A stretch of DNA of 64,000 nt from Solen grandis (GCA_021229015.1 CM037783.1:52337154-52401153), one strand, 5' to 3'; shown: positions 1 to 11,856, counted from the first letter of the stretch. The notes: a model not told the origin generated them from the letters alone. Numbers and translations: made by a program.

Positions 1-313
1 CCTAAACATATCAAAGATGCTTCAAATCAATCCCAAAACTGGACTTGAGATATAAGCCAAGGGAAGATTTAGAAGGGGCGGAAGCGGCGTACGCCCCCCA
101 TAAAATCGACAAAGGTGGGTTTTTTATGCATTTATCCATATAATAACCTTAAAGTTTATATGTAACAATTAGAGTCAGTCAATTTGATCAAAACTGAAAT
201 ATCATTTGCAGTTTGCTGATTATATACTTCAGATTTCTCATATAAGTTTCATTTTAGCTTGTTTGTCACCTTTTTGCTAATTAAACAAGCAGAAGCAGTC
301 CATACATTTGAAA

Positions 314-442
314 ATGTCCGGCCCATCGAAGCGGAAAAAGCTGGATCCATCAAGTAATACGCTGTCTCAGACAGATTCAAGATATTTATTTTTTCGACAA
401 GTTTGTAAGAAAAGAAATGGCTTGTTTTGCTTTTGCTTTTAA
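314..442 (+). pseudogene. Possible N-terminal scrap of a transposase-like protein
   Basis: A 42-codon frame starts MSGPSKRKKLDPSS and ends after a phenylalanine/cysteine-rich tail. A basic SKRKKLD opening resembles the leader of hAT/zinc-finger-862-type transposon proteins, but no zinc finger or catalytic part follows. It sits among repeats and could be chance. Confidence 0.2.
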
Positions 443-717
443 ATATTGCCTCAAGGTTGTATTTTCGTTTGCAGATTTAGCACTAGTGAATTACTGATTA
501 CCGGGCGTGCCTAATATAAACTGGATAAATGAGTTTTAACACATTGGTGCCCTCAGTTTTAATAAACGCCCTGATTTCATTTTAGGCAGCGAAAGTGTTT
601 AAACCAGTATATGATGATTGTTTTGTGTGGAACTATATAATAATATACATGTAGTAATTTCTACTTATACATTTGTAGCCGCATTGGGCGCCAAATATAA
701 CAGGTGGTGAAAAAATC

Positions 718-776
718 ATGGCTTGACCGGGACTCGAACCCAGGGCCTCAGGACTACCGTTCCTGCGCTCTACCAC
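718..776 (-). repeat. tRNA-like (SINE head) sequence
   Basis: Read on the - strand it has an A-box-like TCAGTGGTAGAGCG and a perfect B-box GGGTTCGAGTCCC, with a T arm that pairs (CTGGG/CCCGG). The 5' side of the acceptor stem does not pair with the 3' side, so this is not an intact tRNA gene but a tRNA-derived relic. Confidence 0.5.
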
Positions 777-796
777 TGAAAAATATTTGGAAAAAC

Positions 797-1665
797 TGCC
801 ATAACTTAATTATGATTATTAAAAAGAAATCTCATAAAGTGATACTTTAATATATTTTGAACTTAATTCGAGAGCAAAAAATATACAGATTGCACTGATG
901 CAAATTCCACAGTCACTATGGCAATGTCGGGTAACATTGAGCGGGAAAACTTACTCGTTAAATGTATATGGCATCTGCAAAAACTGTCTGACATCTAAAA
1001 TTATATCTTTTTGAAATAGTTTCCTTTGCATGATACACCAATCTCCAACCTACAGATCCACTTGTAAAAGTATGACTTGAAACGCTCCAGTGGAATTTTA
1101 CGGATTGTTTCCCAGACAACTCCATCATTGTGTCTCCTTTTTCTGATATTACGCATGGACATCCAGATCTTGGGCTGTTGGCAACATTATGCGCAGGGTG
1201 GTCTTTTCCTTGTTTAACCTTTGCCGTTTGGGCCCTTGATCATGTAGAGCGTCTCTGATTTCGTTTTATAAATAAATATACAAAACCAAATGGGATAACC
1301 CTTTTTCTTGTGCCATATTTTTGTTTTTTGCTAAACAAATGTTCTCGTCTTCTGATATCAACAGAAATGATGTCAGATTTCAGTCCATGACATGTATAGG
1401 CCTTGAGAAAAGGTCTTAGAAGTGGTCCGTATATTTGGGCAGTTTTTGACGTTGGGAATTAGTCTATATGTGATCTTTAATGACAGGTAAACATGAAGAT
1501 TTGCAAATTTTGCCCCGCTCAACGTTACCTGACGTTGCCATAGTGACTGGAATTAGCATGAGCGCAATTTGTTTTCCTTTTCTCTTTATTTAAGTTCAAA
1601 ATATATCAAAGTATCACTTTTGAAAGTTTTATTCTGATAACCATACCAATAAATAAGGTATGGCA
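797..1665. mobile_element. DNA transposon with ~150-bp terminal inverted repeats
   Basis: The left arm (about 797-945) and right arm (about 1515-1665) are inverted copies. Both outer ends begin TGCCATA. Shared blocks include AGTGATACTTTRATATATTT, CAGTCACTATGGCAA and an inner GTTGAGCGGG-like block. Between them the - strand keeps a transposase C-terminal fragment (1001-1186). Divergence between the arms suggests an old, dead copy. The target duplication is unclear. Confidence 0.6.
1001..1186 (-). pseudogene. C-terminal fragment of a DDE-type transposase
   Basis: A 61-codon open stretch on the - strand runs from just after a stop (1187-1189) to TAA (1001-1003). It reads ...RKRRHNDGVVWETIRKIP, then SYFYKWICRLEIGVSCKGNYF, ending KKI-stop. 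An ending of the type K-G-N-Y-F-x-K is common at the C-terminus of Tc1/mariner-like transposases. Location inside matching inverted repeats supports this. The catalytic residues are not present. Confidence 0.35.
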
Positions 1666-1710
1666 TTATTCCTGATACTTTTTGAGCACCCCTCGAAGTT
1701 GCTGGATTTA

Positions 1711-1730
1711 CACCCCCCCCCCCCACCCCC
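1711..1730 (+). repeat. Short poly-C tract
   Basis: Almost pure C for 20 bases, interrupted by two A. Confidence 0.9.
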
Positions 1731-1739
1731 AAATCCTGG

Positions 1740-2100
1740 ATCCTCACCTGTAAGCATGATAGAACCTTGCATGCAAAACTTTAACCAAAATTTCTATGTT
1801 AAAAAGGGCCCATACCTTGTAATATATTCCATCAAGAGTTATCTACCTTGATAGCATGATACCCCTAAATATATCAAAGATGTTTCAAATCAATTGCATC
1901 CCTGGATACTGAGATATAAGCATGAAAGTACCTTGCTTGCAACTTAATAACCAAAATTTCTAAGTTAAAAAAGGGCCATAATTTGTATTAAATTCAGTCA
2001 AGAGTTATCTACCTTTATTGTCTGATGCCCCTGAACATATTCATAAACATTCAAGTCAATACCAAAAATGGTTATTGAGATGTAAGGTTGATAGTAACTT
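1740..2100 (+). repeat. Two diverged tandem units of a ~170-bp repeat
   Basis: The words CTTTAACCAAAATTTCTA, CAAGAGTTATCTACCTT and CATATCAAAGATG-like blocks recur in the same order about 170-180 bases apart; the window's first 60 bases are part of a third unit. Confidence 0.6.
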
Positions 2101-4290
2101 GCATGCAAAACTTTAACAAAAGCTGCAATGCCGATGCCAACTCAAGGGTGACTTCAATAGCTCTCATACTCTTTGAATAGTCGAGATTAAAATGCCAGAT
2201 TTCACTTTGTTTACATTCTAGCACCTTAAATTCTAAAGCAATATCTTCAAACTCCATGACAATATTAATAGCATAGTCTTTGAGCCAAGTTTGATTATAG
2301 CTGATATCAGCCAATCAGGTCAGGAGTTATGCACCTTTTAATATAAAAAGTTTTTTACATTCTAGCATCTTCATTTCTAAGCAATTTTCTTCAAACTTTA
2401 TGGCAATGTTTATGGCCATAATCTCTCGATCAACGTTGATAATGGCTGATATCTGCCAATTAGGTCAGGAGTAATGCCCCTTTTAATATAAACAAGATGG
2501 CCATGATGGCCCTTAATCGCTTACCTGATTACTGCATGACCATGCCTTACCAATTATCAAACTTGACTAAGATATTATCAAGACAAACATTCTGATCAGG
2601 TGTGAGAAAGATTTGGCTAGTAATGTGGTCCTAAAGTATAAACAAGATTACAAAAGATTTGACCTGTTGACTTACTTTTTGACCCCGTCCCACCCATGAC
2701 TGAACTTGACCAAGATATTATCAAGACAACATTCTGAGCAAGTTTGAGAAAGATTGTGCCAAAAATGTGGCCTGTGGAGTGTAAACAATATTTAACCAAG
2801 ATTTTACCTAGTGACCTATTTTTTGACCCAGCCCCACCATGACCTAACTGGACCGAGAAATTATCATGGCTTACAGTCTGAAGAAGTTTGGATAAAAATT
2901 GTGGCTTCTAGAGACGTGTAAACACTAAAGTTGTTGACAATTAAAGGACCAAAACTCCTGACCTAATCTTAATCAAACTTAGCTGAGAGATTATGACAAA
3001 AATCATTGTTGTTAAAGTTTGAAGAAGATTGATTGAAGATGCTAGATGGTACACAAAGTCAAATCTGGATTTTTTTGATAATTAAAGGGCCATGCATTAA
3101 ACTCCAGATCTAGTGAACAAATATCTGCCACAACCGAACTTGACCAAAAGATTATGGTCATAAATTAACATTGTCATTAAATTTGAAGATGATAAGAAAT
3201 GAAGAGGCTTAAGAGTGTAAACAAATTGAAATCCGTCTTTTTTTTTTGTATTAAAAGGGGCATAACTCCTGACCTAATTGGCTGATATCAGCCAAAATCA
3301 AACTCGACTGAGATTAAAAACTTATTTATTTTACGTCAACTGGGAAACAAGTTCTTACAACTTATACTAATCCCTTTCGATGGTTCCTGGGTTGGACCAG
3401 TACTTTGCACCTGGAAAGGTCATGAATATTTCATGCCTCCAATGGGGTTCGAACCCTCAACCTTCAGATCTGTAATCGGATACGCTACCATTGGACCACA
3501 GCGCCCTCAACTGAGATATTATGATCATGAACATTGTCATAAAGTTTGAAGACTATTGCTCAAAAATTGAAGCTGCTAGAGTGTAAACACAGTAAAATCT
3601 ATCATTTTTTTATATCAAAAGGAGCATATTTACTCCTCACCTAACTGGCCAATCTCAGTCATAATGGAACTCAATCGACATAATATGATCATAAACATTG
3701 TTTGAAACTTTGCAGATGATTGCTTAAGAAATGAAGATGCTAGAGTGTAAACACTAAATTGTTGACGATGGACGACGGATGCTGGACACTCTAAGGATCA
3801 CAAAAGCTCACTCTGAGCGTTGCTCAGGTGAGCATAAAATGCTAGATTTCAATTTGTTTACACTCTAGCATTTTCATTTCATACGCAATCATCATAAAAC
3901 TTTATGACAATGATAATGACCATAATCTTTCCGTCATGTTCGACTATGACTGATATTGACTTGTTAGGTAAGGAGTTATGGGCCTTAAATTATCTAAAAT
4001 GCCAGATTTTTAGTTTGTTTATACTGGCATCTGCAATATTAATTATTAAGCAATCATCATTTTACTTAATACACAACAATAATGGCAACAATATTTCAGT
4101 TGAGATTGATTATATGTCTCATATTTGACTGATAGAGCTACATTTTAGGCCCTTGAAATATCAGAACATCACACAATATTTGCTGTTTAATTTACACTAA
4201 CATCTTCATTTCTTAATATAAGTGCAGGCAATGAAGGCAATGTTTCTCAGCTGGTAAGCAATTTCTGGGCCATCTTGGCCCTCTTGTAAT
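2100..4290. repeat. Fold-back repeat cluster centred near 3810
   Basis: Segments with CTCCTGACCTAATTGGC..., AAACTTGACCRAGATATTATG and TAGAGTGTAAACA run in one orientation from about 2600 to 3800, and the same text runs inverted at 2100-2520 and 3836-4290. The centre, near 3797-3832, holds AGCTCAC and GGTGAGC around a short hairpin. Several diverged units are present. It is interrupted by a SINE at 3315-3509. Confidence 0.55.
3315..3509 (-). mobile_element. SINE-3 copy with 8-bp target duplication
   Basis: Read on the - strand it starts GGGCGCTGTGGTCCAATGG (A-box region), has a GGGTTCGAACCCC B-box, then a body containing the inverse of CCTGGGTTGGACCAGTACTT, and ends in an A/T-rich tail. ACTGAGAT lies at 3307-3314 and again at 3510-3517, directly flanking the element and restoring the host repeat when removed. 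Confidence 0.7.
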
Positions 4291-5340
4291 ACTTTTTAAA
4301 GTTTGCAAAAGTTCAGTGATCTGATGTGTACCATAAACAATATTTTCCACAGGTTTTTACAGGAGTTTCCTATCTCTGTTAATGGGTCTTAATTTGTACC
4401 AATGTAGTATGGGCTTTAAATTCCTGTTGTGATACCATTGTAAGCACCAATGTGCTACCAAATACATGTAAAATTATTCTTTCATTTAATTAACAATAGC
4501 AGTAAGGACTATGATATCACTATCTTATCTGTAACAGTGTGGTACTCACTGAGGCCACTGCATGAAGAGCCACCAATCCATTACCAGAGCCATACAAGGG
4601 TGCTGCCGTACGTAATACTTATATATAGCCATCGTAATAAAATTTTGTTTATACAGACATTTATTTTGATATTCCTGTAAAATCAATTATCAAAATAGCA
4701 TGACCATATCAAATACATTCCTCAAGTCTTGTCATGATGACCATTTAAGTCCAGAAATAACAATTCCACAAATAACTTATTCTATGAAAAATTAAGAGAC
4801 CATTAATACATGATTATGAACAAATTTATCAAGTATGAGTGTCTAATATCTTAAATAAGGCAACTAAAGATCTTCTCATGCACATTTGAACTACAAGGAT
4901 TTAACCCTGTGTTTTGTAGTTGTAAGGCATATGCATCATACAAAAATGTCTGAAAAAAAATCAGTTAATTTTAACCTCTTTTAAAATTAATAGATCTAGT
5001 AAATCAAAAAACATTAAAACAAAAAATAAAAAGAGTGTTTGGTTGATAAATAAAATATGTAGCTTTAATTCATTTTCTAGAAAAGTTTGAAAAAGCATAC
5101 TGTATAGTTCTAAATGTAAATTATTGGATGTTCTGATTTTCTAATAGTACTTTTAGTACTTTGATCTAAGGCGCTATATTTTATTCGTGGTGGAATCAAC
5201 GCGATATCTGAAATGAAATGTTGTATTTGTTAAGAGAGAAAGTGTAAATGTAATATTTTTATCAATCTAATATTAGTAGGACAATTATGAACAAAATCAT
5301 GAATATGTTGAGCTATCCTTTGACTTTCATTCAAGATGAC

Positions 5341-5466
5341 CGGTCACGTGATCTGACGTAATGCGTCAAACAGATGCGCGAATTGTTTGTGTACATTGAA
5401 AAAACTATGGAAGTGTCAAATAAGTGGTAACATAAAATGACTGGAATATAATCAATCTACTCTAAA
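5341..5466 (+). promoter_or_regulatory. Likely SNRK core promoter / 5' UTR with E-box and CRE-like palindrome
   Basis: The 126 bases before the start codon contain a CACGTG E-box (5345-5350, in context TCACGTGA) and, four bases on, TGACG-TAATG-CGTCA (5354-5368), two CRE half-sites facing each other. CpG dinucleotides cluster here (5342-5380) while the surrounding kilobases are CpG-poor. No TATA box is evident. The known readers of such sites are bHLH-ZIP factors (USF, MITF/TFE) and bZIP factors (CREB/ATF); their use here is inference. The transcription start is not visible from sequence. Confidence 0.5.
5407..5451 (+). promoter_or_regulatory. Two very short upstream ORFs before the SNRK start
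   Basis: ATG at 5407 (A at -3, G at +4) opens a 7-codon frame MEVSNKW ending at 5430. ATG at 5437 (A at -3) opens MTGI, ending at 5451, 15 bases before the SNRK ATG. Both terminate before 5467, so if transcription begins upstream of 5407 they would tax translation of SNRK by reinitiation. Confidence 0.4.
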
Positions 5467-6106
5467 ATGGGAGATAGAGAGAGGAAAAAAGCAACAGTGA
5501 AAGCTCCTATTCTACCTCATAGGAAGCTCAGGAGCGATTTCGATGGGAAAATTGCTGGATTATATGACTTAGAGGAGACTATTGGTGAAGGCCATTTTGC
5601 AGTTGTGAAGCTTGCCAGACATGTATTCACTGGAGAAAAAGTAGCGGTAAAAGTTATAGATAAAACAAAGCTAGATGATATTTCTAAATCACATTTATTT
5701 CAAGAAGTTAGGTGTATGAAGCTGGTGCAACATCCTAATGTAGTAAGACTATACGAAGTGATCGATACACAAACAAAACTATACCTCATTTTAGAACTTG
5801 GGGATGGGGGTGATATGTATGACTATATTATGAAGCATGAGAAAGGACTGGATGAAGGTAAAGCAAGACTCTACTTTAGACAGATAGTTGAAGCAATATC
5901 TTATTGTCATAAACTTCATGTTGTGCACAGAGATTTAAAACCCGAAAATGTTGTATTCTTTAAGAAATTAGAGCAAGTGAAGTTGACAGATTTTGGTTTC
6001 AGCAACATGTTTAATCCTGGAAACAAGCTGGAAACTTCATGTGGATCATTAGCTTATTCAGCTCCGGAGATTCTTCTTGGTGATTCGTATGATGCACAAG
6101 CAGTCG
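5467..6106 (+). CDS. SNRK: SNRK exon 1: start codon, N-lobe and catalytic loop to past the APE motif
   Basis: This exon encodes residues 1-213 plus the first base of codon 214. The ATG has A at -3 and G at +4. A basic N-terminal extension of about 25 residues precedes the [10 protein letters not shown] segment that is very similar to vertebrate SNRK, where the leader is only about nine residues. Kinase motifs are all present: glycine loop GEGHFAVV (40-47), VAVK lysine K62, helix-C glutamate E80, HRDLKPEN (154-161, catalytic D156), DFG (175-177) and APE (199-201). T190, in the order T-S-C-G-S, is the position LKB1 phosphorylates in this family. The exon ends at GTC-G followed by donor GTAGGT at 6107, and the next exon completes GAC (D214). 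The frame runs only 10 bases past the donor before TAA. The kinase looks catalytically competent; the substrate is not predictable from sequence. Confidence 0.97.
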
Positions 6107-6739
6107 GTAGGTATTAACCTGGTATCTCTCTTCTTTAAGGAAATAAGAAGTCAAAATCAGGGAGCGTTGACTATTCTAAGTATGTAGCTATATATTAATG
6201 CTTTGCACCCAATGGTGAGCTGCAGGCCGACCCAGGAAAATTTGACATTTCCCATGTTTTGAAGTCGAAATCCTCATCTAGGGCATTGGAATTTTGTCAA
6301 AATCTCCACATCATAACTATATGCTTGCCAAAGTCTATTTTTGGGACCCGGTACTTATGACCCTGTTGGTAAAATTCCCACCTTTTGGGAACCATCTTTT
6401 GTTAAAAGCCCCATGTATGCTCACTGCCAACACTCTGGGGCAAAACATTAGTAGATGCATAAAAGTAAAACCATATTGCACAAATACTGAAACAAAAAAG
6501 TCAGAGTAGTATAATTTATTACGTGCAGTTTCCTCTTTTGTGTCACCTGCTGTAAGCTTTTCCCTTTTCCGCATCTGTCAGTCCGTCCGTCCGTCACACA
6601 TTTTCCATCACACTTTAGAAATTGACGCGTGTTCCAAAGTACACTCATGCAGAATGTTAATTGAATGTAGCGACTTGCATTTTATAAGAAGTAGTAGAAA
6701 CTTAGTACTTATTCAAGTTTTTGCATTATTTGGTAAACT

Positions 6740-7037
6740 ACGCCATCAACATCTGACTCTGAGCATTCTTTGCTAGGTTTGATCTCCAGCTGCAACAAAG
6801 CAAAGTCATAAAAATTGTTACTGGTATATAGCTCCCTTGCTTGGAGCTCAGCATATATAAGGGTAGTTCCAGGACTGGTTGGCTCGGTGTCAGGATAATG
6901 TGACTGGGTGTGCCATATGTGATATATATCATGCCATATGTGATACTGCAGTGTGGCAGCACTATATCAGTCTCAAGAAGACATTGTTGCGGAATGACTG
7001 AAATACTGTTGGTAGGACGTTAAACCCAACAAACAAA
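6740..7037 (+). mobile_element. SINE-1 copy (tRNA-derived)
   Basis: Contains a degraded B-box (GGTTTGATCTCC), the body AGTTCCAGGACTGGTTGGC and TGATACTGCAGTGTGGCAGC, and the tail ATGACTGAAATACTGTTGG...TTAAACCCAACAAAC. Confidence 0.65.
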
Positions 7038-9546
7038 TTCCTTGCTAGAAATAATGAAAGTCAAGACAGATTGAGAGTCACTGGCTATGTAGCAATCAAT
7101 CAATATCAGGAGCTTCTATTACCTTAGCCAAGTTGTTTTCAGTATATCCAAAAACTACAAATACCAGGTAGTGTGGTACCATACTGCCAGACAAAGTTAT
7201 ATGCTAGCAGTTTGGTTTTACCATTCTGTTTCAGCCTAAGCAAAAATTAATTTATGGAACCCAACCACACTAACCCTCAGTTCAAAGATCCCAATCCAGT
7301 CATAAAATATTAACTCTAATGCTGTTTCGTGTTTCAGTGTTACTGTGTAGTAGGAGAACTGTGACTTTGTTTCTTTTTAAACTGAAAGTTCTGTGATTTA
7401 ATTGTCGCCTGTGTCCAAAATGGAAAAAATGTTGAAAGAATTTTAAAAAGCATTCAGTTCTTTAATTTTATAAAGAATGAGCATCATAACATGATTTTAA
7501 TGTTACAACTTAATATTCAAAGTCAAACATTTACAATTTGAAAGGCATACAGTCAATGTCATGTTCATGATTAGTTGTTATTACTTTATTTTTGATATAA
7601 ACACCAAACTTTTCATTTTAAAGCAGTTTAAGTCTATGTTATGATGTATGTATGAGTAGTTATCTGTAAATTCATTTGAATAAAGACTTCGAGTGTGCAT
7701 CATCAACATATCAGTGAAGAAGTCTGAACTGTAAAGACTAATGGGCTAAAAATGCTGCAGCAACAGAATCCAGCAAGGATACTGTTGATACTTAAGTAAG
7801 TCAATAATTGTGCAGCCACTGAACAAATTGCACATACCGGTAGTTGATATTGATAAGACTCTGTTTGATGGTACATAAAGTCATGTCTGGGGAATCTGTC
7901 TTCAACGGGGGGAGTATGCTAGACAGCAGTTCATCCTATGTATGTCTTTCTCTATCTCTCTCTCTCTAAAAAATATGGCAAAATGCATTATAAAATATTT
8001 TAACAACCCTGTTTCTAAATCATCACTATTAATCTTAGTGCAGTAGTTGAAATTAGCTCTTCATGCAATAAGCCATGTTAATATTTGTTATATTTTATAA
8101 TTGGTATTGCAGCAAAATTATAACACATTGTCATAAAAGATGCATGACACTGTCATATATAACTTAGTAAAATATAAGAGGAAGGATTTGTGTTTGTTCA
8201 ATTAGAATCTTATTATCAATAATTGTTAGTGTTCATTTTATTCTGTTGAAAGTTTTTTAAAATATTAGATTCTGTTACTTATTTATACCATTTAATACAT
8301 GTTAAAGTCTTCAGAAACTGTTCTGGTTTCTTTTCATCTTTATGAGCCCTAAATTTAAATAAAAGTTGCATTTTTCATAATGATTATATGAATGTCAAAA
8401 TGAGAGGAGATTGGAAATGATAAGATTTTTTTTCTGATTCTCTATTCATAAAAAAATGTCATTAATATTCAAGATACCTGAGGCCATCATTCAAAATTGC
8501 TTGTTTGCAGTTGCGTGAAGGTCAATACTCATATTTTTTACCCTCAAGACGAATCAAGGGGCAGATTGTTATGATTATTAAGTAAAAAACATTAAAAAAA
8601 AGAAACAAAAACTGCCTTCATGTCTAATTGTGGTGAGTTGTCTTTTCACTGCTAACTATGGAATTATCATCTTTTTGCCAATATGCCAATAAAACTGGAA
8701 TTAAAATATTTCATTTGCCATTTTCATGTTCACACTCATTTATATGATTGTTATGTAAAGATCGAGGTAAACTCCAGCTTTAGGGGCATTTGTCCCATTC
8801 TTCATACATATAATTATTCAAACAAAATTTCCAGAATTCACAATTTTTAAATACCATTTCTTAAGCTTCAGTCAAGATATATTCACAATTTAAACAGTTC
8901 TGTAAATGTCTTTTCAGGCTCTTTCTGTTGGTGCAATTTTCTTTTATGTAAATGCACTTTTTAAATGATAACAACTAACACTATGCTATTCATAACACTC
9001 TGCAGAATAACTTATTATAAGTGTCCATATTGATATAACAGAGATGTGCAGGAGACTAAGAGATGATCGAGACTCTAGTCAAGGGTTCGTAACAGTCATT
9101 TGTCAGATGAATCTTGTGCCAGTCGCCCTCATTGATGATTTACAACTTACGGATTGAAAATTGCCATGCATTTGGGATCAGGCTCAGTGCAATTATAATA
9201 TGAAGAAAATACACAATTTCATTTATTTAATAGACTTGTCTGTAATATGTAAACAATGATTTCATTGCTACTTTAGTATCAATGTTTTTCCTTCAGCTTT
9301 TAGCTATTTTGAATATAGGTTCAGGTATTTAGGTCATTAATATACAAACACTGTCACCATGCCAATTAGTGAGAGTATGCTTTGATAGACTGTCAGGCAA
9401 CATTGTTTGAGTTTAATTTTGATCCACAAAATGTAAGTTGAGACTGTCATTTGATATTGGTTGTACATGTATGATATATGATTGAGGTAATACCTGGTAT
9501 GATAAGATGTATCTACCCATATTATAAGTAAACAGTACTTACACTG

Positions 9547-9757
9547 TTAACCCTTTCCCTCATATATACTCATTTTGACGCCCTCAATAGGTATCACATA
9601 AAGCCTGATCTGCAGAAAACCACAGTTAAACCTTACCAAATTTAATTACAAAATCCTCATTTCCAGACCACTGAGGAGCAGCGAACAGCATGAAACCTGA
9701 TCAGCCTGCGAGTTACTCGCAGGCTGATCTGGTTTTATGCTGTTGCATAGGTTTTTT
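9547..9757 (-). mobile_element. MITE-A copy 1 (piggyBac-like), right end lost
   Basis: Begins TTAACCCTTTCCCTCAT, then the family body in reverse orientation including the palindrome; stops inside the ATAGGT part, so one terminal repeat is missing. Confidence 0.75.
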
Positions 9758-10072
9758 AAAATAAAGGATATAGTTTCTTTGCTAGATATCTGCATAGAAT
9801 TTTCATGAATATTACTATTAACCAGTTAGACCCATGCCTGTATTTCAGTCTCGGCACGGTAGCCGTCTGACATTGTATACACAGTGATATTCAGCCATGT
9901 AAACATGACCTTGTTAAAAAATTAGTTGTGAATTTTAATTTTATATGACTGTATTTGACACAACAGGTCACTCAGTTTTGGGATTTTTTTTCATTTATAT
10001 TTAATTATATAAATTAAAATACAATATGAACAGATCTTCGGTAGTGAGTTACCATATTAAGATCTTTTTTGA

Positions 10073-10088
10073 GGGGGGGGAGGGGGGG
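10073..10088 (+). repeat. G-run
   Basis: Eight G, one A, seven G; a simple-sequence tract. Confidence 0.85.
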
Positions 10089-11614
10089 CTTCAGATATTC
10101 CGATTTTATCCTATAGATACAAATACAAAGAATTCTTGAAAAGGACTCCATTTTTTAGGATCTTGAATAAAAATCCTGAATGTCAGTCATGTTTTTATCT
10201 TTAAATGAGCATTTTTTCTCCAAATTGTCACACTATCAATTAAAAAAGAAATGTTTTATTTTCACTTAGTTTATAGGCAAAACATTTTTTTTTATTCTGA
10301 AACTCAGATGAATCATTGATGTAAGGCCAGACAAAACACTTCCATGAAATTGAATATGAGGTGACACTTTGAATGTCTGATGGAGCAACCTTCACACTTA
10401 GCGGCACAGTGATTGGTGATAAATAAACAACTTGCTTCTTAGTTTGGGAATTAAACAGGCTCTCATGATAGACTCCTTGTTGGTGGTGTAAGTTAAAAAA
10501 AATATTTTTTGATAGATCAGAATGTTTTGACAAGTAGCCAACAGGATTATGGTCAGTGTTGGTTGTGCACAGTTTGTGCCTGTCATTGTATTAAAGTTGT
10601 TGACAAGCCTTTGATTGTCACTCTATGCACAGTTTGTTGAAACAATCAGAAATGGTTACAGTTGGAAACAAGTGCCACTAGTCACCATAGGGTCCTTTAA
10701 TCTGATACTAAGATGCCTGGTTTACAGTTTGACTTATTAATACTTCACCATATAATAGATAAAAACAAATAGATTACGGTTATACCTTTGCAACCTGAGT
10801 GGAAGACCTAGCCCCGTGTTCCCAAAAATAAAAATGGTACTTGACTACTCAAACTATGCCCATTAGTTTCAATAGGGATTGAGATATGATACTCAAATTT
10901 GATACAGAGATTGTGCTTAAGTGTTTGAGAACACAGCATTTTTTTTACATGCAGACTGATCAGGTTTTACTGTACTTACTATATACTCATTTGTGCAAAT
11001 GGGATCAATAAGTAACATCATAATACTTGTTAGGAGTGAGAATTTCTTCCAGTTTGATCTAGCTTTTCTGTGGTAAATATACCATGGTGTAATTGAGGGG
11101 AAGGGGCTGAGAGGGTTAATTTCATGGGAATTAAGTAATAATACACAGTGAAGCCAGAAGATTTCTAATCACATTCAGTTCAGCCTTGGCCAGACTTCTT
11201 ATCTGTCAGACGATTGTCCCCTTGCCAAAGAATGCAGTTTGTTAATTATTAACCACGATTCACATTTGAAATAAATACAGATCTTGCCATCTCAAGTCAA
11301 ACTGTTCCGGTGTTTATACATCCTATATCTGACAGTATATTGCCCACATTCATGGAGTCGGGAACCACATATATGCTTGTATTCATATATGTCTTACAAC
11401 CCATATTATGGTGTTTCAATCAATACTCTTTGTCAGCTGGAACCTTTTCCAGGAATGAATCTGGTATACCTGCAATGAAGTGAATCTTTGTATAATTATA
11501 CATAGAAATGGGACAATCACTAGGATTTACAATACTGGACCAGAGTCCATGACAAAGATTTGCCAAAATGTTGGACTTGAAGTCCTTCTATGCAGGTCAG
11601 GAAAACAGAGTCCT

Positions 11615-11856
11615 TTAACCCTTTCCCTCATAGAGGACACCATGAAAAGACCTATGCGAACAGCATAAAACCAGATCAGCCTGCGAGTAACTCACAGGCT
11701 GATCAGGTTTTATGCTGTTCGCTGCTTCTCAGTGGTCTGGAAATGAGGATTTTGTAATTAAATTTGGTAAGGTTTAACTGTGGTTTTCTGCAGATCAGGC
11801 TTTATGTGGTACCTACTGAGTGCGTCAAAATGAGTCTGTATGAGGGAAAGGGTTAA
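11615..11856 (+). mobile_element. MITE-A copy 2 (full length)
   Basis: TTAA-flanked, 17-bp terminal inverted repeats (TTAACCCTTTCCCTCAT and its complement) and the internal palindrome with one extra mismatch. Confidence 0.85.

Larger units (their letters stand above)
1..5340. other. 5' flank of SNRK: repeat-derived, no host gene seen
   Basis: No host coding region was recognised. 1-60 matches the short repeat unit seen again at about 1840-2100. 314-442, 718-776, 797-1665, 1740-2100 and 2100-4290 are transposon or repeat material listed separately. 4300-5340 is AT-rich with scattered stop codons in all frames and no recognised feature. Confidence 0.6.

Noticed and set aside
718..776. Functional tRNA gene
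   Set aside because: The acceptor stem is unpaired on the 5' side; only internal promoter-like boxes remain.
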